Shown here piece by piece: positions 18,492 to 29,441 of a stretch of 64,000 bases of DNA. The first letter of the stretch is position 1. Each line of letters starts with the position of its first letter. The DNA is taken from contig CANMIP010000006.1 in NCBI GenBank assembly GCA_947497945.1, forward strand, positions 62,001 to 126,000, read 5' to 3'. The notes under the pieces are model-generated. The model ran no database searches. It was not told the DNA's origin and was given only the letters and a program-made list of their open reading frames with translations. Made by a program: the position numbers and the translations under genes. The stretch comes from an uncultured Tropicimonas sp. (GTDB taxonomy: Bacteria; Pseudomonadota; Alphaproteobacteria; Rhodobacterales; Rhodobacteraceae).

Positions 18492-18514
18492 CAGTTTAGA
18501 ATGTATCTAAACTG
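18492..18514. promoter_or_regulatory. Irr-box (ICE)-like palindrome upstream of peroxiredoxin
   Basis: CAGTTTAGA and TCTAAACTG are perfect 9-bp inverted arms with a 5-nt spacer. The core TTTAGAATGTATCTAAA differs by one base from the alphaproteobacterial iron-control element TTTAGAAnnnTTCTAAA bound by Irr. A TAGAAT within it could be a -10, so a bound protein would block transcription. It lies 38 nt before the peroxiredoxin start. Confidence 0.55.
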
Positions 18515-18551
18515 ACAAGTCGCGAACGATACACTCACAGGGAGCCATCTT

Positions 18552-19205
18552 ATGGGCCTTCGCATCAATGACATTGTCCCCAACCTGAAATTCGAGACCA
18601 GCCAGGGCGAGATCCAGTTCCACGACTGGATCGGCGACAGCTGGGCGATCCTCTTCTCGCATCCGAAGGATTTTACCCCGGTCTGCACGACCGAGTTCGG
18701 CGCCGTCGCCCAGCTCGCCGAGGAATGGGAGAAGCGCAACACCAAGGTGATCGGCCTCTCCGTCGACGGGATCGCGGAGCACAAGGAATGGATCGCCGAT
18801 ATCGAGAAATACGCCGAAGCGCCGGTGCCCTTCCCGATCATCGCCGACGAGGGCCTGGAAGCCTCCAAGGCCTTCGACATGCTTCCCGCCGATGCCTACC
18901 TGCCCGATGGCCGCACCGCCGCCAACAGCGCCTCGGTCCGCTCGGTCTTCATCATCAGCCCGGACAAGAAGCTGCAGCTTTCCATGACCTACCCGATGTC
19001 GGTTGGCCGCAATTTCGCCGAGGTGATGCGGGCGCTCGACGCGCTGCAGGCAACCTTCGGGACGCCGATCGCCACGCCGGCCAACTGGACGATGGGCCAG
19101 GACGTGATCATTGCGCTCTCGCTGGATGACGACGCGGCCCGGGAGAAATTCGGCGAATTCGACGCGGTCCTGCCCTATCTGCGCAAGACCAGGTCGCCGG
19201 TCTGA
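18552..19205 (+). CDS. 1-Cys peroxiredoxin (Prx6 family)
   Basis: The 217-residue protein matches Prx6-type peroxiredoxins in length and motifs: FSHPKDFTPVCTTEFG carries the peroxidatic cysteine, and the C-terminal extension (TPANWTMGQDVIIALSLDDD) is characteristic of this subgroup. It reduces hydrogen peroxide and organic hydroperoxides in the cytoplasm using a small thiol or a redoxin partner. ATG 18552 follows GGGAGCC. The Irr-like palindrome upstream suggests iron- or haem-linked control. A GNRA-loop terminator follows. Confidence 0.93.
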   Translation: MGLRINDIVPNLKFETSQGEIQFHDWIGDSWAILFSHPKDFTPVCTTEFGAVAQLAEEWEKRNTKVIGLSVDGIAEHKEWIADIEKYAEAPVPFPIIADEGLEASKAFDMLPADAYLPDGRTAANSASVRSVFIISPDKKLQLSMTYPMSVGRNFAEVMRALDALQATFGTPIATPANWTMGQDVIIALSLDDDAAREKFGEFDAVLPYLRKTRSPV

Positions 19206-19226
19206 TCCGATCCTGAGACGTTTCTG

Positions 19227-19255
19227 CGAGCCTCGACGAAAGTCGGGGCTCGTTT
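19227..19255. terminator. Terminator between convergent peroxiredoxin and histidine kinase genes
   Basis: CGAGCCTCGAC (19227-19237) pairs over 11 bp (one G-T) with GTCGGGGCTCG (19242-19252) around a GAAA tetraloop, followed by TTT. Confidence 0.65.
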
Positions 19256-19270
19256 GCCTTGGGGGCCTGC

Positions 19271-21832
19271 CTAACGCCGCACGGATCTGGCGATGGCGTC
19301 CAGCAGGTCGGTGCGGGACACGGGCTTCATGAGGTGAATGTCGTCCTGCCGCCCGGAGGGGCCGGCCGCGCTGCCGTCCGTCGCATAGCCGGACAGGAAG
19401 ATGATCGGCAGGTCCGGCCGAACCCCGCGCAGACGCTCACCGAGGTCGGGCCCCTGCAGGCTGCCGGGCATCACGATATCCGTCAGCAAGAGGTCGAAGG
19501 CAGTCGGATCTTCGCGGAAAAGCTCGAGAGCGGAATCGCCCGAGCTGGCCGACATCACGCGGAAGCCGATCTTCTGGAGCTGTGCCCGGATCGTCTCCAG
19601 CACCTCCCTCTCATCCTCCACCAGAAGGATCCGCAGTCCCGGTTGCGTCAGTGGTTCGCTGCTTTGCTCCGGCAAGGGGGTCTTGGCGTCCGTGTCCGCG
19701 GCAACCGGGAAGAACAGCTTGAAGGCTGTCCCTTCGCCGGGGTCCGAGCGCACGTGCACGGCGCCGCCGGTCTGTTGCATGAAGCCCTGCACCATCGACA
19801 GGCCAAGCCCCGAGCCGCTCCCGGGCGGCTTGGTCGTGTAGAAAGGCTCGAAGATCCGGCGCAGTTTTTCCGGCGGGATGCCGTCTCCCGTATCGGTTAC
19901 CGACAGCACAACGTAGCGGCCCGGCGGGAGGGGCGCGAAGGCTTCGCCCGGTTTCGGCGCGTGATCCGGCAGGCCGGTCTCAAGGGTCATGTTGGAGGTC
20001 TGGATCCTGAGCAGCCCGCCCTCCGGCATCGCGTCCCGGGCATTCACGATCAGGTTGAGAAGCGCGCTCTGGGTCGAGGCCGGGTCGGCCCGGGTCGGCC
20101 AGAGATCCGGAGCCAGCGCGGCCTCGATCTTGATCCGCTCCGGCAAGGTCCGGCCGGCCCAGCCATGGGTCTCCGAAACGATCGTGTTGAGATCGATCTG
20201 TTGCGGTTCAAGGTGCGACTGGAGGGCAAAGGCCAGCAAGGAGCGGGTGAGATCGGCGCCGCGCTCGATGGCGCCGAGGCTGGACTGGATCAACCGCAGC
20301 TGTTCGGGGTCTGAAATATCGTCCTTCAGCAGCTCGAGATTGCCCATGACTACGGCCAGCAGGTTGTTGAAATCATGCGCCACGCCGCCCGTCAGCTGGC
20401 CGATGCTCTCGTTGCGTTGCGCCCGCTGGGCCAGCGATTTCTGCTCCTCCAGCGCCTGCTGGGACTCGACCTCCCGGGTCACGTCGAGGACGATCCCATC
20501 GCCGCAAACGGAGCCATCGGGCAGTTCGGCAACGCCCATGCGGGCGTCGAGCCAGAGTGTCTCTCCGGTCCGTGAGACTATCCGCAGACGCCTGGATATC
20601 GAGCTCCTGTCTTCTCGTGCTTTGCGCAATGCGGCCCGGTAGTCGATACGGTCCTGTGGGTCGAATGATTTTCCCATGAGCTCGGGTTCGGCCATCAGTT
20701 CTTCGGCCGTATAGCCCCAGATTTCCTCCACGTAGGGGCTGATATAGGTGATCGGACTTCTCTCGGGATCTGTCAGGTTCAGGCTGATGACGGCGCCGGG
20801 GAGATTGTCCAGAATCCGCTCAAGTCGGGCTTCGGCTACGGATTTGAGATGTTCGATCTCCCGTTGGCCGGTGATATCCTCCTGGATGCCGACAATGCGT
20901 TTCGGTCTGCCTGCCGTGTCGCGTTCCACCTGGCGGTGCAGTCGCAGATGCCGGATCGCGCCATCCGTGCGCCGGGCGCGAAACTCGATCCCGTCATTCT
21001 GCGATGTTCCCCGCCAGATATCCCTCAGATTGTCCCGGACGATGTCGCGATCCTCGGGAAGGATCATCTCCAGCCATCTGTCGATCTCGATCTGCCGATC
21101 CGATTCCGTCAGGCCATACATCCTGGCGATCCCGATATCGTGATGCGCCCGGGCGTCGCCCGAGGTGTATTCGAACATGCCGAACTTCCCGGTCTTCAAC
21201 AGCAGCTTCAGCCGGTCGTCGAGGTCGACCACACGCATCTCGTCGCGCGCGACCTTTGCGGCCAGTCGCAGGATCAGCGCCAGGACGGTTATCGACACCA
21301 GCCCGGTGGCGGACAGGCCCGCCCCCTTGGTCAGGAGCACGGGGAGCGGTTCCCGAAACAGGAGCCAGGCCAGGGGCGGCAGAAGGCAGAGACTGACGAC
21401 AAGAAACCCGCCAAGCATGGCTGCGATCGCGGAGCGGGGAATGCCGGGCCAGATCGGGCTGGGCGCGACATGCCGGGCGAGCAGGCCCACGGCCATGATC
21501 AGGGAAAAGAACAGGATCGAGGCCGGACCCGGGACGGTCTCGGCGGCGAGCTCTGCAAAGCTCGCGAAAAGCACAGTGATGGCGCCTGCGAGCGGTCCGC
21601 CGAGATAGGCGGACAGCACCAGCGGGCCGGCCATTCCATTGACCGACATGGAGATCGATTGAAGCTTGAGTAGCATCGAGACGACGGAGAACGACACCAG
21701 TCCCAACAGAAGGCCAATAAGGATCTGCTGCAATTGCCGCTGTTCCCGGAGACTGGTGGTGGCGAATATCGCGTAGCAGCCGCCCCCCGCGAGCAGGAAA
21801 AGAGCAGTGTTCTCGAGTATCGCGAAATACAT
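19271..21832 (-). CDS. Membrane hybrid histidine kinase (LytS-like 5TM, two PAS, HisKA, HATPase, REC)
   Basis: The 853-residue protein has an N-terminal block of five or more membrane helices (about 1-190) resembling the 5TM receptor of LytS-type kinases, PAS domains at about 230-345 and 355-480, a HisKA domain with His486 in GGVAHDFNNLLAVV, an ATPase domain (NLIVNARDAMPEGG, DTGDGIPPEKL, GSGLGLSMV) and a receiver with Asp785 in DLLLTDIVMP. It senses an unknown membrane-proximal signal and passes phosphate internally. No partner regulator lies next to it. Start ATG 21832 (GAGG upstream) was chosen over a longer frame lacking membrane character. Confidence 0.88.
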   Translation of the reverse strand: MYFAILENTALFLLAGGGCYAIFATTSLREQRQLQQILIGLLLGLVSFSVVSMLLKLQSISMSVNGMAGPLVLSAYLGGPLAGAITVLFASFAELAAETVPGPASILFFSLIMAVGLLARHVAPSPIWPGIPRSAIAAMLGGFLVVSLCLLPPLAWLLFREPLPVLLTKGAGLSATGLVSITVLALILRLAAKVARDEMRVVDLDDRLKLLLKTGKFGMFEYTSGDARAHHDIGIARMYGLTESDRQIEIDRWLEMILPEDRDIVRDNLRDIWRGTSQNDGIEFRARRTDGAIRHLRLHRQVERDTAGRPKRIVGIQEDITGQREIEHLKSVAEARLERILDNLPGAVISLNLTDPERSPITYISPYVEEIWGYTAEELMAEPELMGKSFDPQDRIDYRAALRKAREDRSSISRRLRIVSRTGETLWLDARMGVAELPDGSVCGDGIVLDVTREVESQQALEEQKSLAQRAQRNESIGQLTGGVAHDFNNLLAVVMGNLELLKDDISDPEQLRLIQSSLGAIERGADLTRSLLAFALQSHLEPQQIDLNTIVSETHGWAGRTLPERIKIEAALAPDLWPTRADPASTQSALLNLIVNARDAMPEGGLLRIQTSNMTLETGLPDHAPKPGEAFAPLPPGRYVVLSVTDTGDGIPPEKLRRIFEPFYTTKPPGSGSGLGLSMVQGFMQQTGGAVHVRSDPGEGTAFKLFFPVAADTDAKTPLPEQSSEPLTQPGLRILLVEDEREVLETIRAQLQKIGFRVMSASSGDSALELFREDPTAFDLLLTDIVMPGSLQGPDLGERLRGVRPDLPIIFLSGYATDGSAAGPSGRQDDIHLMKPVSRTDLLDAIARSVRR

Positions 21833-22300
21833 AAGGTGCCTCAGTGCCGACCCTTTGCAGGAAGGTTTGGGCAAGGAAGGCGGAAATGTCGAGGCCGGAG
21901 GCGGGCGCTGGCCGAAACGGTGCCGGCCCCTCATGCGGTCCAGCGGGCAGGTGCCGGTGGCAATCGACCCGGTCTCGCAACCTGTCCTGTCTGCTGGTCA
22001 CGGCGTCTCTTCCGGCCCGCCGTCATGCGCATCGTTTTCGTATATGCGGGAGGCCTGGTCGGCTCCGCGGCCTTGAAGCGGTCGGGCGGCAGGGGGATGA
22101 GGTCTTGGGTAATATCGATTTTTCGGGCAATGAAGTATTTGAATCGAAAAAAAGTTCGGAGAAACTGAGCGTCTTTTGTCGATGAAAGCCAGAAAAATTA
22201 ATAAAATTCATGAAGGTGAGCGCAAGTCTCCCGGGGAGATCTCAAACGGTTCCAAGAATTCCGGGTTGCGCTCTGTTGAAAAAAACGACATTATTTGGAA
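21833..22300. other. 468-nt divergent intergenic region between histidine kinase and gntR
   Basis: No gene is supported. The half nearest gntR (about 22100-22300) is clearly AT-richer than its surroundings, with A-tracts and several TAAAAT/TTAATA-like hexamers; it probably contains the gntR promoter and operator, but no single site stands out. Confidence 0.4.
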
Positions 22301-22996
22301 ATGGCAAAAGATGTAGCGAGACCGTCAACGGAAGTGGTGGGCCAGGAGGCCTCGGCGACCCAAAAGGCATATCTTGCCCTGCGACGCATGATTGTCGTGG
22401 GCGAGTTGCAGCCCGGAGAGAAGCTCAAGATCGACCGCTTGCGCTCTGAATTGAACACAGGCGCGTCGCCCATTCGCGAGGCCCTGAGCCTGCTTACCTC
22501 CGATCTCCTGGTTGAACGGTTGGACCAGCGTGGCTTCCGCGCGGCCCCGACGAGCCATGAGAATTTCGTTGAGATCCTGACCCTGCGCTGCGAACTCGAG
22601 GAAATGGCGCTGCGCCAGAGCATCCTCAATGCCGACGAGGCCTGGGAGGACGCGCTGGTTCTTGCGCATCACAAGATGGCCCGCGAAGGCCGGGACGATC
22701 CCGAGCAGTTCGAAGAGCGCCACAAGACCTTTCACATGGCGCTGCTGTCGAACTGTGCTTCGCCGATCCTGATGAAGTTCTGCAGCCAGCTCTACGACCT
22801 GAACATCCGCTATCGCTACCTGGCGGGCAATGCGCTGAACTACCAGCAGCGCGATGTCAGCACCGAACATGCGGCCATTCTCGAGGCCGCCGTGGACCGC
22901 AATGCCGACCTGGCGGCCGAACGCCTGCTGAGCCATTACCACCAGACCGGCGCCTTCCTGAACGGGCTGTTCACCATGAAGGATCCCGAGGGCTGA
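22301..22996 (+). CDS. GntR family transcriptional regulator (FCD subfamily)
   Basis: The 231-residue protein has an N-terminal winged helix (about 20-85: AYLALRRMIVVGELQPGEKL, then GASPIREALSLLTSDLLVE) and an all-helical FCD effector domain (about 95-220) with the metal-binding His pattern in ERHKTFHMALL and STEHAAILEA. FCD regulators commonly respond to small carboxylates or sugar acids and control catabolic genes; the target is not evident because neighbours are housekeeping genes. ATG 22301 is preceded by GGAA; a TTG two codons earlier is possible. Confidence 0.9.
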   Translation: MAKDVARPSTEVVGQEASATQKAYLALRRMIVVGELQPGEKLKIDRLRSELNTGASPIREALSLLTSDLLVERLDQRGFRAAPTSHENFVEILTLRCELEEMALRQSILNADEAWEDALVLAHHKMAREGRDDPEQFEERHKTFHMALLSNCASPILMKFCSQLYDLNIRYRYLAGNALNYQQRDVSTEHAAILEAAVDRNADLAAERLLSHYHQTGAFLNGLFTMKDPEG

Positions 22997-23037
22997 GACC
23001 CGAGGCAGGCGGATGCAGGGCGGCATGGCCGTGAACG

Positions 23038-23066
23038 AAAAACGGCGGCGCAAGGGCGCCGCCGTT
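23038..23066 (-). terminator. Rho-independent terminator of pnp
   Basis: Reading minus, AACGGCGGCGC and GCGCCGCCGTT form a perfect 11-bp stem around CCTT, immediately followed by a run of T. It also lies 44 nt after the convergent gntR stop. Confidence 0.75.
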
Positions 23067-23089
23067 CCTGTCTTGAAAGGTTGAAACGC

Positions 23090-25222
<2,133 letters not shown>

Positions 25223-25238
25223 CTGGCGTATCCTGTCT

Positions 25239-25297
25239 GGGAGCGCTCCCGGGCGTATCCCGGGTCTCCCGTTTTGAATGGCGGCCCCATTGCCGCC
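25239..25297 (-). promoter_or_regulatory. Structured 5' leader of pnp
   Basis: The leader holds a perfect 12-bp palindrome GGGAGCGCTCCC (25239-25250), 17 nt from the start codon, and a GGCGGC/GCCGCC hairpin (25280-25297). In other bacteria pnp is autoregulated through leader hairpins cut by RNase III; that role here is inference. Confidence 0.35.
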
Positions 25298-25476
25298 GAC
25301 CCCTTATCCTGAAGCATGCGCCCGGGGTCAGAGGCGTCACGTTACAGATGGGCGGGCCTTACAGGAGTGCAAGGCGTTTGGGAAGCAGAGTTTGTCCGCC
25401 CGCTGCATGCGAAAGCCTTAATCCGGCCGGCTTCCGCCGGTCGCGCAGATGGCAGCGGCGCTTCTCCCCGACTGGA

Positions 25477-26292
25477 TCAGCGCGCGGAGACCGTGGCCAA
25501 TAAGCGCCGGTTGACCTCCGCGTCCGACCCGCTCCAGAAGCCCTCCGGTTGCGTCATAAGCTCGGTCAGCAGGGGGATTTCGTTTTCGCTTCGCAATGTC
25601 GGGTCGAGCATGCTTTCATACCAGCTCCACCAGAAGGACCAGTTTACCGCGCTCTCGGCCACTCTTTTCGGCAGGGTTGGCCAAACCCGGCTGGGCCGCG
25701 GATCTGTCCCGGAGAGAAGCGGATAGGCACAGGGATCCTCGCCTGCTGCGATCAGGTTCCGGTCCTTGTCGAGGCTGCGCCAGAACAGGTCGCGATCTTC
25801 GCCCCAGAAGGCGTTTTCCGCTTGGAAGCAAGCTGAGTGTGCCGTTCCGATATAGAGCAGGGACGCGGCGCGGTTGTGTGGCTGGGCTTTGTTGAAATCC
25901 GTGCAATAAAGAGCCCAGAGCGGCGCGGAAGCGACCTGACCGTCTACCTGCGTTCCGCGGAAGTCGTAGTCATATGCCGCTTGAATCGCCGCCAATTCCG
26001 GCTTGAGTGCCATGGCGGTAGCATTGAAGGAGGGAAACAGATCGCGGGAAACCGTTGTTGTGGAGAGGCGCGAGGCCGCGGCGGCCCGGAGAAAGGGCGA
26101 CATGACCCTGCCCTTATCCGCTGCTGCCAGGGTGTCGTGCCAGAGACGCGGCAGAGCGCGCATCACTGCGCGCAAGGTGAGGCGGCGCACGGCCAGGCGC
26201 CGTGTGTCGTCATCGACAGAGAGGCTTTCGAACCAGTCCTGGAAGAACAGGACCCGTTTTCTGCCGGTGAGTGCCTCCAGGGATGGCTGCAT
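25477..26292 (-). CDS. Hypothetical protein with C-terminal W-rich WxWYE-type motif
   Basis: I cannot name this 271-residue soluble protein. Its central part (about 100-170) is alanine-rich and helical (AAIQAAYDYDF, NRAASLLYIG). The C-terminal 50 residues contain WSFWWSWYESML followed by a FWSGSDAEVN segment, a pattern I associate with the tails of uncharacterised alphaproteobacterial proteins having long Ala-rich helical regions. There is no signal peptide or membrane segment. ATG 26292 follows GGAG. It lies upstream of pnp in the same direction, 254 nt away. Confidence 0.7.
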   Translation of the reverse strand: MQPSLEALTGRKRVLFFQDWFESLSVDDDTRRLAVRRLTLRAVMRALPRLWHDTLAAADKGRVMSPFLRAAAASRLSTTTVSRDLFPSFNATAMALKPELAAIQAAYDYDFRGTQVDGQVASAPLWALYCTDFNKAQPHNRAASLLYIGTAHSACFQAENAFWGEDRDLFWRSLDKDRNLIAAGEDPCAYPLLSGTDPRPSRVWPTLPKRVAESAVNWSFWWSWYESMLDPTLRSENEIPLLTELMTQPEGFWSGSDAEVNRRLLATVSAR

Positions 26293-26483
26293 CTGTTTGC
26301 TCCGTGCATGGGCGCGCGCAATTGCGATCTGCTGAGGCGCGGGACCGGAGCCATGCTCGCCGAAAGCGATCCTGCCCAGTTTCGCGGCATTGGCAAAGGT
26401 GGCAGTTGCGGGGGACCGGCAGAGGCGCGCGCAAGTTGCACCGCGCGCCGCTTCGGCCTACCTCTGGCGCGAGGGGGGCGGCG

Positions 26484-27374
26484 ATGCGCTACGAGTCACA
26501 CAAGTTCTACTTCGCCCCGGCGCGCGGGACGGCCGAGCTCTGGCGGACAGCCGCCGGCATGGTGTTGATCTTCGTCGCCGGCATGGCGCTCTACCAGCTC
26601 ACCTTCGCGCTTCTGTCCAACCTGATCGGACCGGACGCGACACAGGCGCTGGTCGACAACACAACCCGCGCCAAGGACAGTCCGTTCGCCACGCTGTACA
26701 TCCTCTCCACTTTCGGCTTCTTCGCCATCGGGCTGGCGATGGTGACCAACTCCCTGCACCACCGCAGCCCGTGGACCCTGTTCGGTCCGGGCGCCGCGGT
26801 GGTGTCGGATGCGCTGCGGGTGACCCTTGCGGTGGGGGCGCTCTTCATCCTGCTCGCGCTGATCCTGCCGCGCGATGTCGAGATGATCCGCAACGCGGAG
26901 CTGACCCGGCGCGGCTGGATCGCCCTGTTGCCGATCTCGCTGGCGGTGATCCTACTGCAGGCGGGCACCGAGGAGCTGATCTTTCGCGGCTACCTGCAGC
27001 AGCAGCTCGCCGCCCGGTTCCCGCATCTGCCGCTCTGGTTGATCCTGCCGTCAGTGCTTTTCGGCCTCGCGCATCTGTCGCCGGCGGCGGCCGGGGCGAA
27101 CGCTCCCTTCTTCGCGCTCTGGGCCACCGCTTTCGCCGTTGCCGCGGCCGACCTGACAGCGCGCACCGCTTCGATCGGGGCCGCGCTCGGGTTTCACGTG
27201 GCAAACAACATCGCCGCCATCCTCTTCACCTCGCTGGCCGGGCCGGGCTCGGGGCTTGCGCTCTATCACCTGCCGCTCGGGATGGACGACCCGCGCATTG
27301 CCGGGATGATGTTGCCGGAATTCGCCACGCTCTTCGTCGGCTGGCTGGCCGCGCGGCTGGCGCTGAAGGTTTGA
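26484..27374 (+). CDS. CPBP family intramembrane metalloprotease (copy 1)
   Basis: The 296-residue polytopic membrane protein carries the CPBP/Abi (Rce1-like) motifs: TEELIFRGYLQQQ (EExxxR), FGLAH, and a later GFHVANN supplying the second metal-binding His/Asn set. Such proteases cleave within membranes or process prenylated proteins and bacteriocin-like peptides in other organisms; the substrate here is unknown. ATG 26484 is preceded by GAGGGGGGCGGCG. A related gene follows after 63 nt, so the two are probably co-transcribed and arose by duplication. Confidence 0.88.
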   Translation: MRYESHKFYFAPARGTAELWRTAAGMVLIFVAGMALYQLTFALLSNLIGPDATQALVDNTTRAKDSPFATLYILSTFGFFAIGLAMVTNSLHHRSPWTLFGPGAAVVSDALRVTLAVGALFILLALILPRDVEMIRNAELTRRGWIALLPISLAVILLQAGTEELIFRGYLQQQLAARFPHLPLWLILPSVLFGLAHLSPAAAGANAPFFALWATAFAVAAADLTARTASIGAALGFHVANNIAAILFTSLAGPGSGLALYHLPLGMDDPRIAGMMLPEFATLFVGWLAARLALKV

Positions 27375-27437
27375 GCCGCATGATTGCACCCGCGCCCGGC
27401 GCGGTCTACCAATCGGGCATTGCAGAGAGGGAATTCC

Positions 27438-28358
27438 ATGCGCACTGGTGAATTCGAAGCGTCGCTCGAGGAAGCGAAACTCTACCCACAGCTCTGGCGC
27501 CTCGTCCTGGGGATCGCGCTCATCGTCTTCATCCTCGTCTCCGGCGCGGCGATGCTGATTGGCGCGTTCGTCGCGGTTGCGCACCTGATCGACCCGATGA
27601 ATGCCGTCCATACCGGCGCAGCGCTTGCCCGGCTCCAGGCCACCGCGCAGGGCTATGGCGGCATCGACACGCCCTTCGCCGTGTTCCTGCTCCTGGTGAC
27701 GTTCGTCGCCCTCTTCATCGGCCCGATGCTCGCCGCCGCCGCGTTCCATTTCCGTGGCCCAGGCTCCCTGTTCGGCGAATGGCCGGACTGGCTGACCGGT
27801 TTCGGGGTATCGCTTGCGGTGCTGGTTCCGATCTATCTCCTGCTTGTTGCGGCCAGCTTTGTCTTTGACACGCCCGAGCCCAATCTCGCGCCATCGCGCT
27901 GGCTGATGCTGCTGCCTCTCGCCCTGCCGCTGATCTTCATCCAGACATCCTCGGAAGAGCTGTTCTTTCGCGGCTATATCCAGCAGCAGCTTGCCGCCCG
28001 CTTTCGGGCGCGCTGGATCTGGATGGTCCTGCCCTCCGTCGTCTTTGCCGCCCTGCATTACACGCCGAGCGCGGGCGCCATGCTGCCCTGGATGTTGATC
28101 TCGGCGCTGGTCTTCGGCCTGATCGCGGCTGACATTACCGAGCAAACGGGCAATCTCGGGGCCGCGATGGGCATCCATTTCGGCAACAATGTCTTCGGTA
28201 TGCTCGGTCTTGCCGTCGATGACACGATCACCGGGCTGGCGCTCTATGTCACCCCCGCGCCGGACGCCGCCACCAGCGTGCAATCGGTCGGCATGGGGCT
28301 GTCCGTCTGCGTGGTGATTCTGGTCTGGTGGGTGACCCGGAGATTGCTGACCCGCTGA
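27438..28358 (+). CDS. CPBP family intramembrane metalloprotease (copy 2)
   Basis: The 306-residue protein is a diverged relative of the preceding gene, with SSEELFFRGYIQQQLAARF, a following AALHYTPSAGA and GIHFGNNVFG as the active-site segments and about eight hydrophobic helices. The shared string RGYxQQQLAARF shows the paralogy. ATG 27438 has a good GAGAGGGAA ribosome site. It ends 72 nt before accD and may be transcribed into it. Confidence 0.88.
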   Translation: MRTGEFEASLEEAKLYPQLWRLVLGIALIVFILVSGAAMLIGAFVAVAHLIDPMNAVHTGAALARLQATAQGYGGIDTPFAVFLLLVTFVALFIGPMLAAAAFHFRGPGSLFGEWPDWLTGFGVSLAVLVPIYLLLVAASFVFDTPEPNLAPSRWLMLLPLALPLIFIQTSSEELFFRGYIQQQLAARFRARWIWMVLPSVVFAALHYTPSAGAMLPWMLISALVFGLIAADITEQTGNLGAAMGIHFGNNVFGMLGLAVDDTITGLALYVTPAPDAATSVQSVGMGLSVCVVILVWWVTRRLLTR

Positions 28359-28430
28359 GCCGCCTTCAGCATTTGCATTTGCCCAGCGAGAGGCATATCT
28401 GGAAGGCGCAACAGGCGCTGAAGGACCCCG

Positions 28431-29441
28431 ATGAACTGGATTTCCAACTACGTCCGCCCGAAAATCAACTCACTGTTCTCGCGCCGTGAGGTGCCGGAGA
28501 ACCTGTGGACCAAATGTCCCGAATGCGGGACGATGCTGTTTCACCGCGAGTTGAAAGACAATCTCAACGTCTGCTCCAGTTGCGATCACCATATGGCGAT
28601 CACCCCGCGGGATCGCTTTGCCGACCTGTTTGACGGCGGCATCTTCACCGAGGTCGCGGTCCCCGAGCCGGTCGCCGACCCGCTGCATTTCCGCGACCAG
28701 AAGAAATATCCCGACCGCATGAAAGCGGCGCAAAAGAAGACCGGCGAGGCCGAGGCCATGCTGGTCGCCGAGGGCGAAATGGGGCGCACACCCATCGTTG
28801 CCGCCTGCCAGGATTTCACCTTCATGGGCGGCTCCATGGGCATGTATGTCGGCAATGCGATCATCGCCGCCGCCGCGCGCGCCGTGGAGCTGCGCCGGCC
28901 GCTGATCCTCTTCTCCGCCGCCGGCGGCGCGCGGATGCAGGAAGGTATCCTGTCGCTGATGCAGATGCCGCGCACCACGGTCGCGGTCGAGATGCTGCGC
29001 GAGGCGGGGCTGCCCTATATCGTCGTGCTGACGCACCCGACGACAGGCGGCGTGACCGCCTCCTATGCCATGCTGGGCGATATCCATATCGCCGAGCCCA
29101 ATGCGCTGATCTGTTTCGCCGGTCCGCGGGTGATCGAACAGACAATCCGCGAGAAGCTCCCCGAGGGGTTTCAGCGCGCCGAATACCTGCTGGACCATGG
29201 CATGCTGGACCGCGTGACCCATCGAAAGGCGCTGCGCGAAGAGCTGATCACCATCACCCGCCTGATGCTGAGCCTGCCCCCGGCGGTCAAGGGCGACCTG
29301 CCGGCGCCGAGCGACGTGCCGGAAGAGGCGGCGCCGGAAGCGCCCGTCGAAGCCGCGCCTGCGCCGGAAGCTGAGGCCGATGGCGAAGCCCCCACGGAAG
29401 CGGGCAGCGAGGCTGAACCGGAAACGGACAAGCCCTCGTGA
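28431..29441 (+). CDS. accD: Acetyl-CoA carboxylase carboxyltransferase subunit beta
   Basis: The 336-residue protein has the N-terminal zinc ribbon (CPECG at about 29-33, CSSCD at about 48-52) and the crotonase-fold core with [12 protein letters not shown] and [12 protein letters not shown]. With AccA it moves the carboxyl group from carboxybiotin to acetyl-CoA, making malonyl-CoA for fatty acid synthesis. The last 50 residues are an acidic Pro/Ala/Glu tail beyond the core. Its stop overlaps the folC start (GTGA), the classical accD-folC arrangement. Confidence 0.97.
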   Translation: MNWISNYVRPKINSLFSRREVPENLWTKCPECGTMLFHRELKDNLNVCSSCDHHMAITPRDRFADLFDGGIFTEVAVPEPVADPLHFRDQKKYPDRMKAAQKKTGEAEAMLVAEGEMGRTPIVAACQDFTFMGGSMGMYVGNAIIAAAARAVELRRPLILFSAAGGARMQEGILSLMQMPRTTVAVEMLREAGLPYIVVLTHPTTGGVTASYAMLGDIHIAEPNALICFAGPRVIEQTIREKLPEGFQRAEYLLDHGMLDRVTHRKALREELITITRLMLSLPPAVKGDLPAPSDVPEEAAPEAPVEAAPAPEAEADGEAPTEAGSEAEPETDKPS

